Shown here: piece after piece, positions 35,574 to 46,406 of the stretch
How the letters are laid out: each line of letters opens with the position of its first letter
Position numbering within the stretch: the first letter of the stretch is position 1
DNA from: Distichodus sexfasciatus
Lineage: Eukaryota > Chordata > Actinopteri > Characiformes > Distichodontidae
Direction of reading: 5' to 3'
Assembly (NCBI GenBank): GCA_032718565.1
Contig: JAVGVS010000241.1
Coordinates: 480,001 to 544,000, forward strand
DNA: 64,000 nt
The notes under the pieces: generated by a model
Told to the model about the DNA's origin: nothing
What the model saw: only the letters and a program-made list of their open reading frames with translations
Database searches by the model: none
Position numbers and translations under genes: made by a program

Positions 35574-35583
35574 CGCAGCTTAC

Positions 35584-35725
35584 GTGGACACTTCTTCACA
35601 CAGAAGGCTCCATATGTGTACTTGGCACGTGGGTTGTGCTCCAGTTGGAATGTTGTGGGGTTGTAGACGAACGGCTGTGGGCACTGAGTCACACACGCAC
35701 CGCTGTCGTTAAAGTTGGTGCAGGC
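35584..35725 (-). CDS. erbb4: erbb4 exon 7 (dimerisation arm)
   Basis: 142 nt, matching human. It encodes NDSGACVTQCPQPF, YNPTTFQLEHN and KYTYGAFCVKKCP. This is the part of domain II that forms the dimerisation arm in ERBB receptors. It carries an N-D-S sequon. Acceptor is tacacag behind a long GU-rich stretch, and donor is gtaagc with a CA repeat in the transcript starting about 10 nt downstream. It starts in phase 0 and ends in phase 1. Intact and among the most conserved exons here. Confidence 0.97.
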
Positions 35726-37361
35726 CTGTGTACACACAAAAACACACACACAAACACACACACACTCTTTACACATGCAATTACTGTGTCCACCAGACTT
35801 TTTTTTTTTTTTTTTGCGCTGTCAGCGCATATTTGTAATGGAGATCCCATGACCTTCAGCGTTCAGAGCGCTAAGCGCCTTCAGCGATAAAAAGATGCCA
35901 GTCAAGACGCAGACAATCACATTTTCTGCCGCAGCCAATCAAAAACGAGGAAGGGGCGGGGCTATTAATCGGTGGTACTCTCCCAGCCGTTCACTTGAAC
36001 GGTTTATTTCATGCATCCAATCCCGTTTTGAATCTCGCTCAAACGCTGCCACTAACGCTAAGAACTTTCTCTTCATCTTGTCGGCTAAACTAGCGATCTC
36101 AAGGAAACACGGAACAAACGCGCAAGTGCCCGATGATGCTTTTAGTAACAACTTTAGTAACAATGAGCGCTGAGAGAAAGCGCTCTGGAAGTGAGGTTTT
36201 GAGGTTTTTTCAGCGAAAAAAATGCATTTGGTGGACACAAGCCCCTAACAGCATATTTTACACAAACACAAACGGTCGATTTCAAGGTAATGAACAGATC
36301 AGATTTCAGAGTGTCAGCTCACCACTATAAATATATGTAATTTACTGCTAGTTAAAGAGATAAATGACCACCTGCAGTAATCATCACTTCGAAATTACTG
36401 ATCTGATGCTGGATACAAAAGAAACAAATTTAACGGAATAAATGTGCTGAGCTCCTGTTTACTGACTGAAGGTTAAACATTGAAGCACCAACTCTCCTCA
36501 TGCTGAATAGCAGTAGAGAAGAATGTCATAGTCAAAATCAACAAATAAATTACTGAAGATGTCAAACCTAATCCTTCTTTAATAATCAGCAGACGTAAGG
36601 GAAGGCAAAAGATTTTGGTTAAATTAAATATAAACTGTAGGTTTCTGTGACGTTTTCGTGATTTTGGTTTTGGCAAAATAGTTATTCTCATATCAACGTC
36701 ATTCTGCAATGTTGTCTACTTTCAAACCCAAGAGAAATCAGAACCCACCAACCAATAGTAATTATTATATTAATAGTGTGTCGGTGGGCAGGGCTTATTA
36801 GGCATGTGGGCGTGGCATAATTTATTTTTAACATTAACAGTGTTTCCATCACGTAAAGCACATAGAACAGCTACGACAGTACTCTAAACACAGTAAAGAT
36901 GCCCTACAGTTTGCAGGCATCGAAACCATCGTGAAATGTGAAAGTGTTAAGTGTGACGTTGGTGTGATGTGGGAACCGTATGCATTAGTGCAGTAGCTCA
37001 AACGCTCATGACTTTGAAAGGCCTTGGAAAGTCGGACCCCTGATTGAGGAGGAGGAATCCTTACTCAGTGTGTGTTTGTGTGTGTGTGTGAGTACCATGT
37101 ATGTATGCGTTGTGGGGACATTTTCTACCATAATATCTGCTAAAATGACTTTTATTGTTTTTTTATGGCTTTGTGGGGACACTGGAGTGGTCCCCATGAC
37201 TTTAAAGGAGGTAAATAATGTGCTTTTGGTTATTGAGGTTAAGATTAGGATTAGGGTTAGGATTAATGTAGAATCATATATACATCTAGTCATTATGGAC
37301 GTCTATGGGAAGTCCCCACAAAAATAGTACGACTCAGTGTGTGTGTGTTGTGAAGTCTTAC
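35726..37361 (-). other. erbb4 intron 6
   Basis: 1.6 kb. It holds an inverted-repeat element (35784-36248), unique AT-rich sequence (36250-37080), and a repeat-like segment (37085-37330) starting and ending with GTGGGGACA-type ends. GT runs lie at both intron borders. Confidence 0.85.
35784..36248. mobile_element. GGGCCTGTGTCC-family element, complete copy
   Basis: The left end CTGTGTCCACCAGAC is followed by a T17 run and GCGCTGTCAGCGC; the right end is TTGGTGGACACAAGCCCCTA. The interior carries CTTCAGCGTTCAGAGCGCTA, AGCCAATCAAAAACGAGG and GTCGGCTAAACTAGCGATCT. 465 bp, no transposase; a non-autonomous inverted-repeat element with at least six members in this window. Confidence 0.75.
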
Positions 37362-37480
37362 ATAGCAGTCTGTGTCTTTGGGCCCCGAGCAGCCTCCAGC
37401 ACACTCCCGATGGCAACAGTCGCTGACGTAGGGCCCGAAACACCGGCCATCACACTGCTCCGCACACACCGTCTTAGTTA
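37362..37480 (-). CDS. erbb4: erbb4 exon 6 (domain II)
   Basis: 119 nt, the same length as in human. Encodes the densely cysteine-rich part of domain II, with VCAEQCDGRC and SDCCHRECAGGCSGPK conserved. The acceptor is a (CT)n tract ending in cag. The first two bases (ta) complete a Leu codon left open by exon 5, and the exon ends in phase 0 after DTDCY. Donor is gtaaga. A GT repeat on the plus strand (CA in the transcript) starts about 13 nt into the following intron. Intact. Confidence 0.96.
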
Positions 37481-37554
37481 CTGAGAGAGAGAGAGAGAGA
37501 CAGGGTTAGGGGCTCCTGAATGATCTATTTTAATTTAAGCAAGCGTGTGTGTGT

Positions 37555-37830
37555 GTATGTAGTGATTAGAGTGGGATGTGTGTGTGTGTAGTGGCTGGAG
37601 TTGGATGTGTGTGTAGGTGTGTGTATGTGTGTGTGTGTAGTGGTTGGAGTTGGATGTGTGTGTAGGTGTGTGTGTGTGTAGGGGTTGGAGTTGGATGTGT
37701 GTGTAGTGGTTGGAGTTGGATGTGTGTGTGTGTGTGTAGTGTTTGGAGTTGGATGTGTGTGTAGGTAGGTGTGTGTGTGTGTAGTGGTTGGAGTCGGATG
37801 AGTTTGTGTGTGTGTGTGTAAGTGTGTGTG
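37555..37830 (+). repeat. GT-rich minisatellite
   Basis: Six imperfect units built on GTGGTTGGAGTTGGATGTGT followed by variable GT runs; unit length varies from about 25 to 47 bp. Lies about 75 bp from the exon 6 acceptor. Confidence 0.9.
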
Positions 37831-38374
37831 TACGTCAGGTCATATGTCTGATTCTGTATAATTGCTTTTCTGACTTTTCCATCTGCATATGCACACACAC
37901 GTGTGGATAATCTTAACCGCAGCCTGAGGTGTGTATTGCACTGGAGCGTGCGTCTCTGCACGTGTTCAAGTGTCTTTCAGGGTATTTGAGTGTGTGTGTG
38001 TGTGTGTGTGTGTGTTTGAGGACGTGCAAATGAGAACACCTGTGTGGGGGGAAAAAAAAAATCAAGGGTCCTTCAAAGGTGCATTTCAGTCGTAAGTATT
38101 TCCACCTCTGTTAAAAGATGCCGTCTCCTCTACAGCACTTACACACCCTCACACACAACGCTTGAATACAAACAGAAACAGAAAGCGTTTATGTCAGAAT
38201 TTTGATAATATTTATTATGATCAAAAGGTGGGGATTTATAATAATCTAATCGCGGCACGTTCCAAACACTGCCAGTTTGTTTCGTGTTTTATTTCTAACA
38301 TTTGCAACCAAGAGAAACCAGTGAATACTGACAAACGCGTCTCGACCAAATTTATATATTGGCGTCAAAATAAT

Positions 38375-38974
38375 CAGAGAAAGAATCCACAGAGAAAGAA
38401 TGAATAAGATACAAAATTGAGAAGACCCCGTCAAAAAGAAAGTAAGAAAAAAAGAGAAGAGAGAGAGAGAAAGAGTCCCCAGAGTGAGAAAAAATGAAAG
38501 AAAGAAAGGAATCAATTAATGAATAAATGAAAAGAGAGAGAAAAGATACTGTATACATAGAGAGAAAGAGTGAGACAGAAAACATGGAGAAGATCCAGTC
38601 AACGAAAGAAAGAAATGAATGAAAGAAAGAAAGAAAGAAAGAAAGAAAAGTAACTGAGAAACAGTACAAGAATGAGATAAATCTGAGAAGAAATGAAGAA
38701 AGAAATTAATAAATGAAGAGAGAGAGAAAAAGAGAGAAAGAGTGAGAGAGAAAATGAGACACAAAAATGAAAGGAAGGAAGGATTGAGCGGAAAGTAAAG
38801 AAAAATTAAGGATAGAAGAAAAAATAGAGAGAGAGAAACGGAGGAAGGTTTCAGAAGGAAATTTGAGAATATAGCCGCCGACACAGAAAGAGAAAAAGAG
38901 ATAAAAGAACAAAGAGAAAAGACAAAGAAAGAAAAACATGAAGAACAAAGTCTAATGCACATGAGAGAGAGAGT

Positions 38975-39010
<36 letters not shown>

Positions 39011-39086
39011 AAGATAGTGAAGAGTGAGTGAGTGAGTGGGAGAGAAGGAGAGGGAGAGGGTGAGAGAGTGAGAGTGAGAGAGTGAA

Positions 39087-39131
<45 letters not shown>

Positions 39132-40250
39132 GAGAGTGAGAGATTGAAAGTGAGAGAGAGAGAGAGAGGAGAGGAGAGGAGCAGTGGAGAGAGAGAGAGA
39201 GAGAGAGAGTGAGAGAGTGAAAGTGAGAGAGAGAGAGAGTGAGAGGAGTGAGATGACAGGCAGACAGACAGGCGGTGACACTGAGGATTTTAAAGCTGTT
39301 TCTCTTCTTAACGAAGCAGTAAAATCATGTGTGTGTTCATATCAGCACCAACACCGCAAACGCTGCGTCTGCACTCTGAATGCGTGTGACAGCTAGGGAA
39401 TAAGCAAAATAAAGAATACAGAGAGAGAGAAAGAGAGAGAGAGGTGAGAATGGGAGGACAGTGGAGAAAGAAAAGAGGAGAAAGAGACAGACAACAAGAA
39501 ATTGTTCTATGAATGAGAAGAGTAACAGAGATAGACAGAAAGAGTGAGGAAAGAGGATTCACTCTGAGAAGACCCAGTCAGTAAAGCAGTGGGGGAAAAT
39601 GAAAGAAAAGAAAAGAAAGAAAGAAGAAAGAAAGGAATCAATAAAATGAATAAACAAAAAGAGAAAAGAAAGAGGAGACAGAAAACATTGAGAAGACTCC
39701 AGTCACGAAAGTAAGAAATGAATGAATGAATGAATGAATGAAAAGTAATTGAGAAAAAATACATGAGAGAAAAAAGAGAGAGAGAGAGAGAGAGAAAAAA
39801 ATGAGAAAAACCACAAAGAAAAGAAAGAAAAGGAAGAAATAGAAATGAAGGAAAGAAATGGAAAAGTGAAAGAAAAGAACAAGGAATGAAAGAAATAAAA
39901 GAAAAAGAAAGAGAAAGTGGAAGTGAAAGAAAAGAAAGGAGAGGAAGCAAAAGAAATAAAGAAAAAAAACAAGTGAATGAAAGAAATAAAAGCAAATGAA
40001 AGAAAGAAGTGGAAAAGTGAAAGAAAGAAAGAAAGAAAGAAAAAACAAACAAATGAAGAAAATAAGAAAGAAAGAACAAGCAAACTAAATAAAGGAAGAG
40101 AGAGATAAGAGGACAGACATGCAGGTAAGAACAGGTGTACATTCTAGGCAGATATGGAGACAGAGAATTAGAGAAAAGTGATGAAGAGAGAAAAGAAGGA
40201 AGAGAGAGAGAGGAGAGAGAGTGAGAGAGAGAAAGTGAAGATTCCTCAGA
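38375..40250 (+). repeat. polypurine (GA/GAAA)n block, about 1.9 kb
   Basis: GAAAGAAA-, GAGAGA- and GAGTGAGA-type units. A non-repetitive island (about 39258-39420) divides it. It occupies most of intron 5. Confidence 0.95.
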
Positions 40251-40332
40251 CTCTCCCTCATCCCCTGATATCACTCATCTCAACACACTTCTAACCAACA
40301 GCAGGCAGGACAGTAACCACATAAACACTCAC

Positions 40333-40401
40333 AGTTTGACACTGGGCTTCTCCTTGGGGGCCCCAGCAGCGGCCGCTAGCAGGCACGCAGCATTCTCGGA
40401 C
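40333..40401 (-). CDS. erbb4: erbb4 exon 5 (start of domain II), frame disrupted
   Basis: Homology is carried by GRCWGP followed by CQT, the first cysteine module of domain II. Borders with the best signals are tgcag and gtgagt, giving 69 nt and the right outer phases (T|GT Cys from exon 4, T|TA Leu into exon 6). In that frame, however, the exon reads a TAG at its eighth full codon. The homologous frame needs one base fewer before GRCWGP and one base more after CQT. The family cysteine four residues before the GRC cysteine is Ala in the homologous frame. Possible explanations are sequencing indels, a decayed exon, or shifted splice sites (40329-40406 is open in the homologous frame). The exon identity is sure; its coding state is not. 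Confidence 0.7.
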
Positions 40402-40407
40402 CTGCAC

Positions 40408-40471
40408 TCCAGAGAGAGAGAAGAGAGAGAGAGAGAGGGAAAGAGAGAGAGGGAGAGGGAGAGAGAGAGAT
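40408..40471 (+). repeat. GA repeat at exon 5 acceptor
   Basis: GA/GGGA units that form the pyrimidine tract in front of exon 5 in the transcript. Confidence 0.9.
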
Positions 40472-40721
40472 CACAGTTAACATTGTTGTGACGCACCTCC
40501 AGCACTCGCGTTAACCGCTTTAGGAAGTGTAACAGACGTGTGTTACGTGCCGTGTCGCATTGTTTATGTTTTCTCTCCCTCGTTTTCTCTTTCGCGCTTG
40601 ACACTCTTAGGGTGGTACCGTTGTCATAAGACATGAGAGCCATAAGAGGACGCTAGTGGTGCGACCATGATAACGAGAGGCCTTATACGCTGTTCAGGAT
40701 ACTGTGTAACTGTTTGCTTTT

Positions 40722-40973
40722 GTAGCAATTGGTAGAGTAACTGTTGGGCGTTCACCCCGTGATCAGAAGATCGCTGGTTCGAATCCCACACCTGTAAACG
40801 TACCACTGAGGTACTCATGAGCAAGATACCGTCCCCAAGCAGTGCTCCCTCGGGTGCTACCTATGTCTGATGCCCACCGCTCCTTCATGGAAAGGTCAAA
40901 TGCAGAGGTCACATTTGGTTGTGGTGCACGGTGTGCTGTGGTGTGCTTGACAAATAATCACTCACACTCACAG
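40722..40973 (+). mobile_element. SINE-A, near full length
   Basis: Box B GGTTCGAATCCC intact; the core has CCCACCGCTCCTTCATGG; tail GACAAATAATCACTCAC. Confidence 0.85.
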
Positions 40974-41240
40974 GCCCCAAAGTGCTGTACGAGGACTTGA
41001 TTATGAGGTAAGACCCTGAGAGAAGAGGATGGCATGAGAGAAGGAAAGAAAGAACAAGTGGCCGAAAGAATGAAAATATTTGCCCTGCCCTGCCCCACTG
41101 CCACATGCCCCGTTCGCTTGCCCCACTAAGTACTCAGACTCAGAGCCCTGAATGACTCCTCAAATCTCTTTTTGATTGACTGGTCCGAGGCCAGCTGATG
41201 GTCACCGCTGCACTCATTCTGCTGTTTCATTCCTCCTCCC

Positions 41241-41284
<44 letters not shown>

Positions 41285-41772
41285 GTGTAATTGACTTTTG
41301 GACGACTGCTGTGTGTGAGTGTGGAGAGTCGGCCTCTGTCCTCTCACCACTTCACTTAAGAGTAATCATCTCAACTATAGACTCATTCACTCACTCTCTC
41401 TCTGTCTCTGTTTTTAGTCTAACAGCTACATTACCAGTCAAACGTCTCTGCATAAACTGAGATTTTCTACATTTTGCATGTAGACTCATTTAAGGCCCCG
41501 TACGCACATAGCTGGGAATAAAAACGCCAGCAAAAGCTGCGTAGAACCATGTCAGCCAATCAGAATCCTGGAATAAAAAGAACGTCTGACACTGCTTCAT
41601 GAACAATGGTGAGTAGAGGGTCCTTGGTATGGACAGATAGCAGGTGCAAACGAGCCAGATAGCTTAAATAACGAGAGAGAATCTGCTGCTCTGACAGTAT
41701 CTACGTTCAGTCCGCAATGTAAACAAATGTCGCACACCTGACATCAACGCATTTCCCTGTCACACACTTATG

Positions 41773-42358
41773 ACTGGGGTGTTGAAATTAATCGCATAAT
41801 CGATACATCGCGAAACAGACCTGGATGATTCTGTATCGATGCAAAGGCAGACCATAATCGATTACAACCGAGGTTTTCAACCGGCGGTCAACGGTGGTAT
41901 TGCATGTGGTCCATGACATGCAATCCATTTGCACTACTGAAATCATCTTTAAAATGTTATTGTTTTTTTTATTGTTCAAAACATTTCCAGATGATTTGGG
42001 CATCTTTATGAATAATGAATTTAATGCAAATATCTAAAAAGTAATACAAAAATATACTCCCTCCAACACTCCTACTGCTTAGTCTGAGTGGTGGTCCCTG
42101 GGACAGAAGCAGTTGAAAACCCCTAGATTATATCATAATGTTGCTTGGTGATTTTCTCGCTACGGCATAAAAATTCTAGTTAAAATGAACGTCCCGGTAG
42201 CAACTATGGCTGCCTAATCTGCATGCAATGTGAAAAAAATGTGGAAAAATTGATGACATGCATCGAGATGCATTACGATATCGTATCGAATCTAATCGTT
42301 GATGTAATAATCGTAATCAAATCGAATCAGGAGATTGGTGAATGTTCACACCTCTACT
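41773..42358. mobile_element. AATCGAT-type dispersed element, second copy
   Basis: Closely similar to 3226-3815 along its whole length, with the segment CCTACTGCTTAGTCTGAGTG shared almost exactly. It starts GGGGTGTTGAAATTAATCG and ends at TTCACACCTCTA. Confidence 0.65.
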
Positions 42359-42558
42359 TATGACACTATAAACCTAAAACCTTTTCCCAGCGTTTGAGTC
42401 ATGTTGTTAGCAAAGAAAATTCCAAACCTTGAGGTCATTTTTGCATAATGAAGTTTATATATTTTTAACTCACCTCAGTTGCCAGCGTTTTTCTCTATTT
42501 ACAATTTTCACCATGTTATTCATTTCTACTTTTTTCAGCACACAGCAATCACACATTT

Positions 42559-42781
42559 TGAAAGTGAAAGTGAGGGATTATTTCGTCATTGTGAACACAC
42601 CACAGCACAGCACACAGCGCACCACAACCAAATGTGACCTCTGCATGTGACCCATCCGTCAAGGAGCAGTGGGCAGCTAACATGGGCAGCACACGGGGAG
42701 CAGTGCTCAGTGGTAACTTTACTGGTCCTGGATTTGAACCTGCGACCTTCGAACACTTTACCGTTACAACAACTGCTCCAG
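42559..42781 (-). mobile_element. SINE-A, inverted
   Basis: Begins with GAAAGTGAAAGTGAGGG ahead of the usual tail complement. The GTACCTTGCTCATGAG segment is deleted. Confidence 0.75.
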
Positions 42782-42825
42782 AAATTTGCCTCTCTTACCG
42801 CTTCTATATTTATTCTATCCATACA

Positions 42826-42936
42826 CAGTTGGTAGCCTAAAGATTGGACAGTTGGCCCTGTGATTGTAAAGTGGCCGGTACAAGTCCCAGACTGGTAAAG
42901 GTACCACTGAGGTACTCAGGAGCAACTCACTTTCAC
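42826..42936 (+). mobile_element. SINE-A head
   Basis: CAGTTGGTAGCCTAAAGATT head; breaks off after GGTACTCAGGAGCAA at a CACTTTCACTTTCAC repeat that joins it to an inverted copy. Confidence 0.7.
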
Positions 42937-43126
42937 TTTCACAGTGCACCACAACGAAATGTGACCTCTGCTTTGACCCATCCGTGAAGTAGCAGTGGGC
43001 GGCTGACATGGACATGACCTGCTTACTAGTGAGTACCTCGGCGGTAGCTGTACCGGACCAGGATTTGAGCCGGTGACCTTCCGATCATGGGGCAAACACC
43101 CTAACCATTATGCTACCAACTGCCCC
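42937..43126 (-). mobile_element. SINE-A, inverted
   Basis: Starts at GTGCACCACAACGAAATGTG and ends CCATTATGCTACCAACTGCC; the outermost tail is missing. Confidence 0.75.
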
Positions 43127-43941
43127 GGCTGTATTCTGTGCTGCAGTGTGTCCACAATCACTCACTCTACCCTTATAACCCATAGAAATATGTTTTATCT
43201 ATGAATTTCTACAGGCACATTAATTCTGCATACAATTATATTTATATTTCTGTGCCACAAACCTTTTTGTGACATCTTGCTGAGTTTTAACAGCCGGTTC
43301 TAGCCCAAAGTGTAAATGTTTCAGCAATATCTTTTAATTAGCAAAGCAAATCCAGCCCTGAGGAGATCCCGATGCTACTTCTGCAACTACATAAAACACA
43401 CAAAGCGGTTCACGGGGGTGACGCATTACCAGGAGAGGCTAAATCACGAGGCTGTGACCACACAGTGCCAGTCGAGTCATTACGGTTCTGTTTTAACGGC
43501 CCACGTCCTTGACAGACACCATCTCACCCTCTTTCCTACCTCATAACATTTTACTGCCGCTTTCAAACCCAGTCGGAGGTTATAAACGTTGGAACCAGAG
43601 AACGGCCGAGCAGGACGGGGGAGGAAGGTGATGCCGGAGTTTGAACTTCCTAAAGGAGCTTTTCTTATTCTTTGTTCAGTGTAAACAATGTGTAAAATTA
43701 CAGTGCACTGACAGTATGTTACCATTTTGACCATTGTTGTTATGAAGAAAAAAAACAATTTCTTATTTTCTCTCCACAACGACAGGAGAGGAAGGCAGAT
43801 TATGGCATTACTGAGGATTACACGCTTCAAGACATGTGATCCGTATCTGAGGCGAGACCGAGATCAAAGCAATCGAAGGGCTTTTCAGGTGGACGTGAAA
43901 CGTGAAACCTCTGCCGGTCGGTTCAGACGGTATCAAGATTA

Positions 43942-44215
43942 AGGGTGTATTCACACCTGCCTTGTTTAGTTCATTTAAAACAAACTCAACCTCATTTCCT
44001 CCCTTGGTTCAGACCTTTTGAGCAGGTGTGAACACAAGCACCAGAACACAGGTGCGGACCAAACAAACGTACCGAGAGCCGGCTGAAGAGGTGGTCTCGG
44101 TTCGGTTCCAAACCAACTCTGGTATGGTTGGTTTAAAGTGTGAAAGCAGCCCGACCTCGATCCCACCCACCTGCAAAAAGCACACCTTATGGGATTTAAC
44201 GGGCTCCGGATATAT
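43942..44215. mobile_element. possible DNA element end
   Basis: AGGGTGTATTCACACCTGCC at the left with internal inverted pieces (GCAGGTGTGAACACAAGC). It looks like the end of a hAT-like fish element; the other end is not clear. Confidence 0.4.
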
Positions 44216-44744
44216 ATAAAATTAACAGCAGGATGCTCAGATATACAGTCTTTCCTGCTCCGGCCATTAAAAATGTTTACTTCACTGGGGTCCGGCGGTC
44301 ACTCAGGTTTGCTTAATAAGCCTCCCGTCAAAGAGCCGCTTAGTGTGATTCCCTATATCATTACAGGTTGTCATTTGCAGCTAATCACGAGGGAAACGCT
44401 TCGTTAAGCACTCACACTGCACCGTAAGCTTTTCAAGGCAATTTTTCAACCTCGTGTTTACACGCTGGGACTCTCCTTCAGACGCGTAAGCAAAAGAAAT
44501 TCTGACTTCTCTGTTGAAAATAAAGCAAAGCGCAGCATAGAATTTTATCTGGATAATGACGGACATTTACAGGTTACTGCTGCACAGGGGTTTACAGCAC
44601 ATCTGAAGTTAGTTAGTTTGGCAAAGTTATTTTGATTGGATTGTTTATGATGATACGTGTGTGATAAGTGTGACTGATAGACCTTGATAACGATACTAAA
44701 CCTGTCACAGGATCACAGGAGTGAAAATAAGATGTTATCTCAAG

Positions 44745-44925
44745 TGACTGAGTGATTATTTGTCATTGTGAACACAGCACAGCACACAGCCCACCACAAC
44801 CCAATTTGACCCATCCGTGAAGAAGCAATGGGCAGTTTTTTTGGCAGTGCCCGGGGAGCAGTGCTTGGGGATGGTACCTTGCTCATGGGACCTCAGTGGG
44901 ACCTTTGCCGGTCCAGGACTTGAAA
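44745..44925 (-). mobile_element. SINE-A, inverted, head missing
   Basis: From CTGAGTGATTATTTGTCATT to CCTTTGCCGGTCCAGGAC; lacks box A. Confidence 0.7.
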
Positions 44926-45304
44926 GAAACATCATTTGAGATTACATTTTTAACGAAAATTGCTTTCTCAAGATGAGGATTGTGAGTTATTTTTTCTCAT
45001 GGCCTCAACATAGCAAAAGTTATTTTATCGAGATAACGATTTATTTTTGCCCGTGAGCTCACATCGTTATTATTATAGGTGAATGCATCAAATTCTATTT
45101 AAATCACAGATTGTCACAAGTCTAAACAGCTGTACGTCTGTCAATTCTAGATAATTATCATATCTGTGTTTGTCACTTGAGAGGGAGGATGAGACATTAG
45201 CGAAATCTTTTGTTATCTGGAGATTTTCTTCTTGTGATCTTGAGCTTTCATTATATCATGATCAAGAGATTTTTCAATGTTGACCCATGTACTCTTTCAA
45301 CTTT

Positions 45305-45687
45305 TAGGGCCTGTGTCCGCCAGGTGCACTTTTTGTGCCGCGCTTCTCTCGGCATTTGTTGTTGAGATACGAAAAGTCTGATCGGGCACTTCTACGTTCG
45401 TTTCAATTTCATAAAAACATTATAACGTGTTACTTTGAGAGTTTAGGTAGTTAAGCCGACATAAAAGAGATTATCTTTACTGTTAGTGAGTTCTTGTCAG
45501 TGTATTTCCCACCTCTTCCTCGATTTTGAGACAAGAGACAAGTCACATTGACGAGTGCAGCGCTGTTATAAAAGTTGAACAGATTTCAACTTAAAGCGCT
45601 CTGAAGGCGCTTAGCGATCTTAACACTGAAGCTCACAGAATTTGTAATAAAAATGCATGCTGGCAGCGCAAAAAAGGCAGCCCCTTA
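45305..45687. mobile_element. GGGCCTGTGTCC-family element
   Basis: Left end TAGGGCCTGTGTCCGCCAGG; right end GGCAGCGCAAAAAAGGCAGC then CCCTTA. The interior is diverged and inverted compared with 46407-46895. Confidence 0.65.
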
Positions 45688-46406
45688 TTGTGAGTTTTTG
45701 TTTGTTTTGTTGTTTGTAAAACTTCACCTCAGTTGTCCTCTGCATGTGTTCTTCTTTTGTTCAACACACAACTCTTAACCCTTAATTGTCAGCAAATTAT
45801 CAAAAATCCAACATTCAAATGGTGACATAGCATCATAGATCTGACATTTTTAATACAGCGTCAAGTCAAGTAAGCGTGAAAGCAGAGTCGAGCGAGGGCA
45901 AAGCATTTTAAGGAAAAGTCACTTCCCGCCCTATGTGGTGTACCAAGTCAAATAGGGCACGTGTGACACTCCATATGCACTACCTAGTGTGTAGAGAGCC
46001 GTTAAGCTACAACTCCGGCTATTTTCTGAGATGCATACTACCACATAGAAAAGTATGATAAGAGCACCTTACCCACCATACTATTAAGTGTGGCAGTACG
46101 TGGCTCTGGATACAGCGCATGCGTGAGCTCACATTCGCTTAAGTTTTTGCGCATGCAGGCTAGAGATTTTGCGTGCTCAGAATTTTGGCACAAAATAATG
46201 CCATATTTTAAGACAGAAGGTGCGGGCCGTACAAAATCTGATCTCGGACTTTGGACATGCCTAGCACAAGCACTACCCTTCTGACATACAATAAGCACCT
46301 TATAAAATATCGGCTAAAAATATCAGCTAAAAATATTGGGCAAATTATGCATCGGTTCGATTGTGAAACCACACTGGAAATTGTGAGGCTTAGCTGGTTA
46401 TTGGCT

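Larger units (their letters stand above)
33181..35583 (-). other. erbb4 intron 7
   Basis: 2.4 kb with CA repeats near exon 8 (33211-33231, 33241-33265), a polypurine block (33478-33908) and GT repeats (34489-34510, 34548-34562, 34597-34624). A diverged element end with a bound-to-repeat look lies near 35048-35200, and a GT run (35549-35573) abuts the exon 7 donor. 33910-34430 and 34640-35040 are unremarkable. Confidence 0.85.
37481..40332 (-). other. erbb4 intron 5
   Basis: 2.85 kb. A GT-rich minisatellite sits next to exon 6, then about 550 nt of mixed sequence (37830-38370, with a GT run at 37988-38016), then a polypurine block up to 40250. Confidence 0.85.

Noticed and set aside
38352..40274. 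Many Ser/Phe/Leu-rich minus-strand frames
   Set aside because: Composition artefacts of the polypurine block in intron 5.
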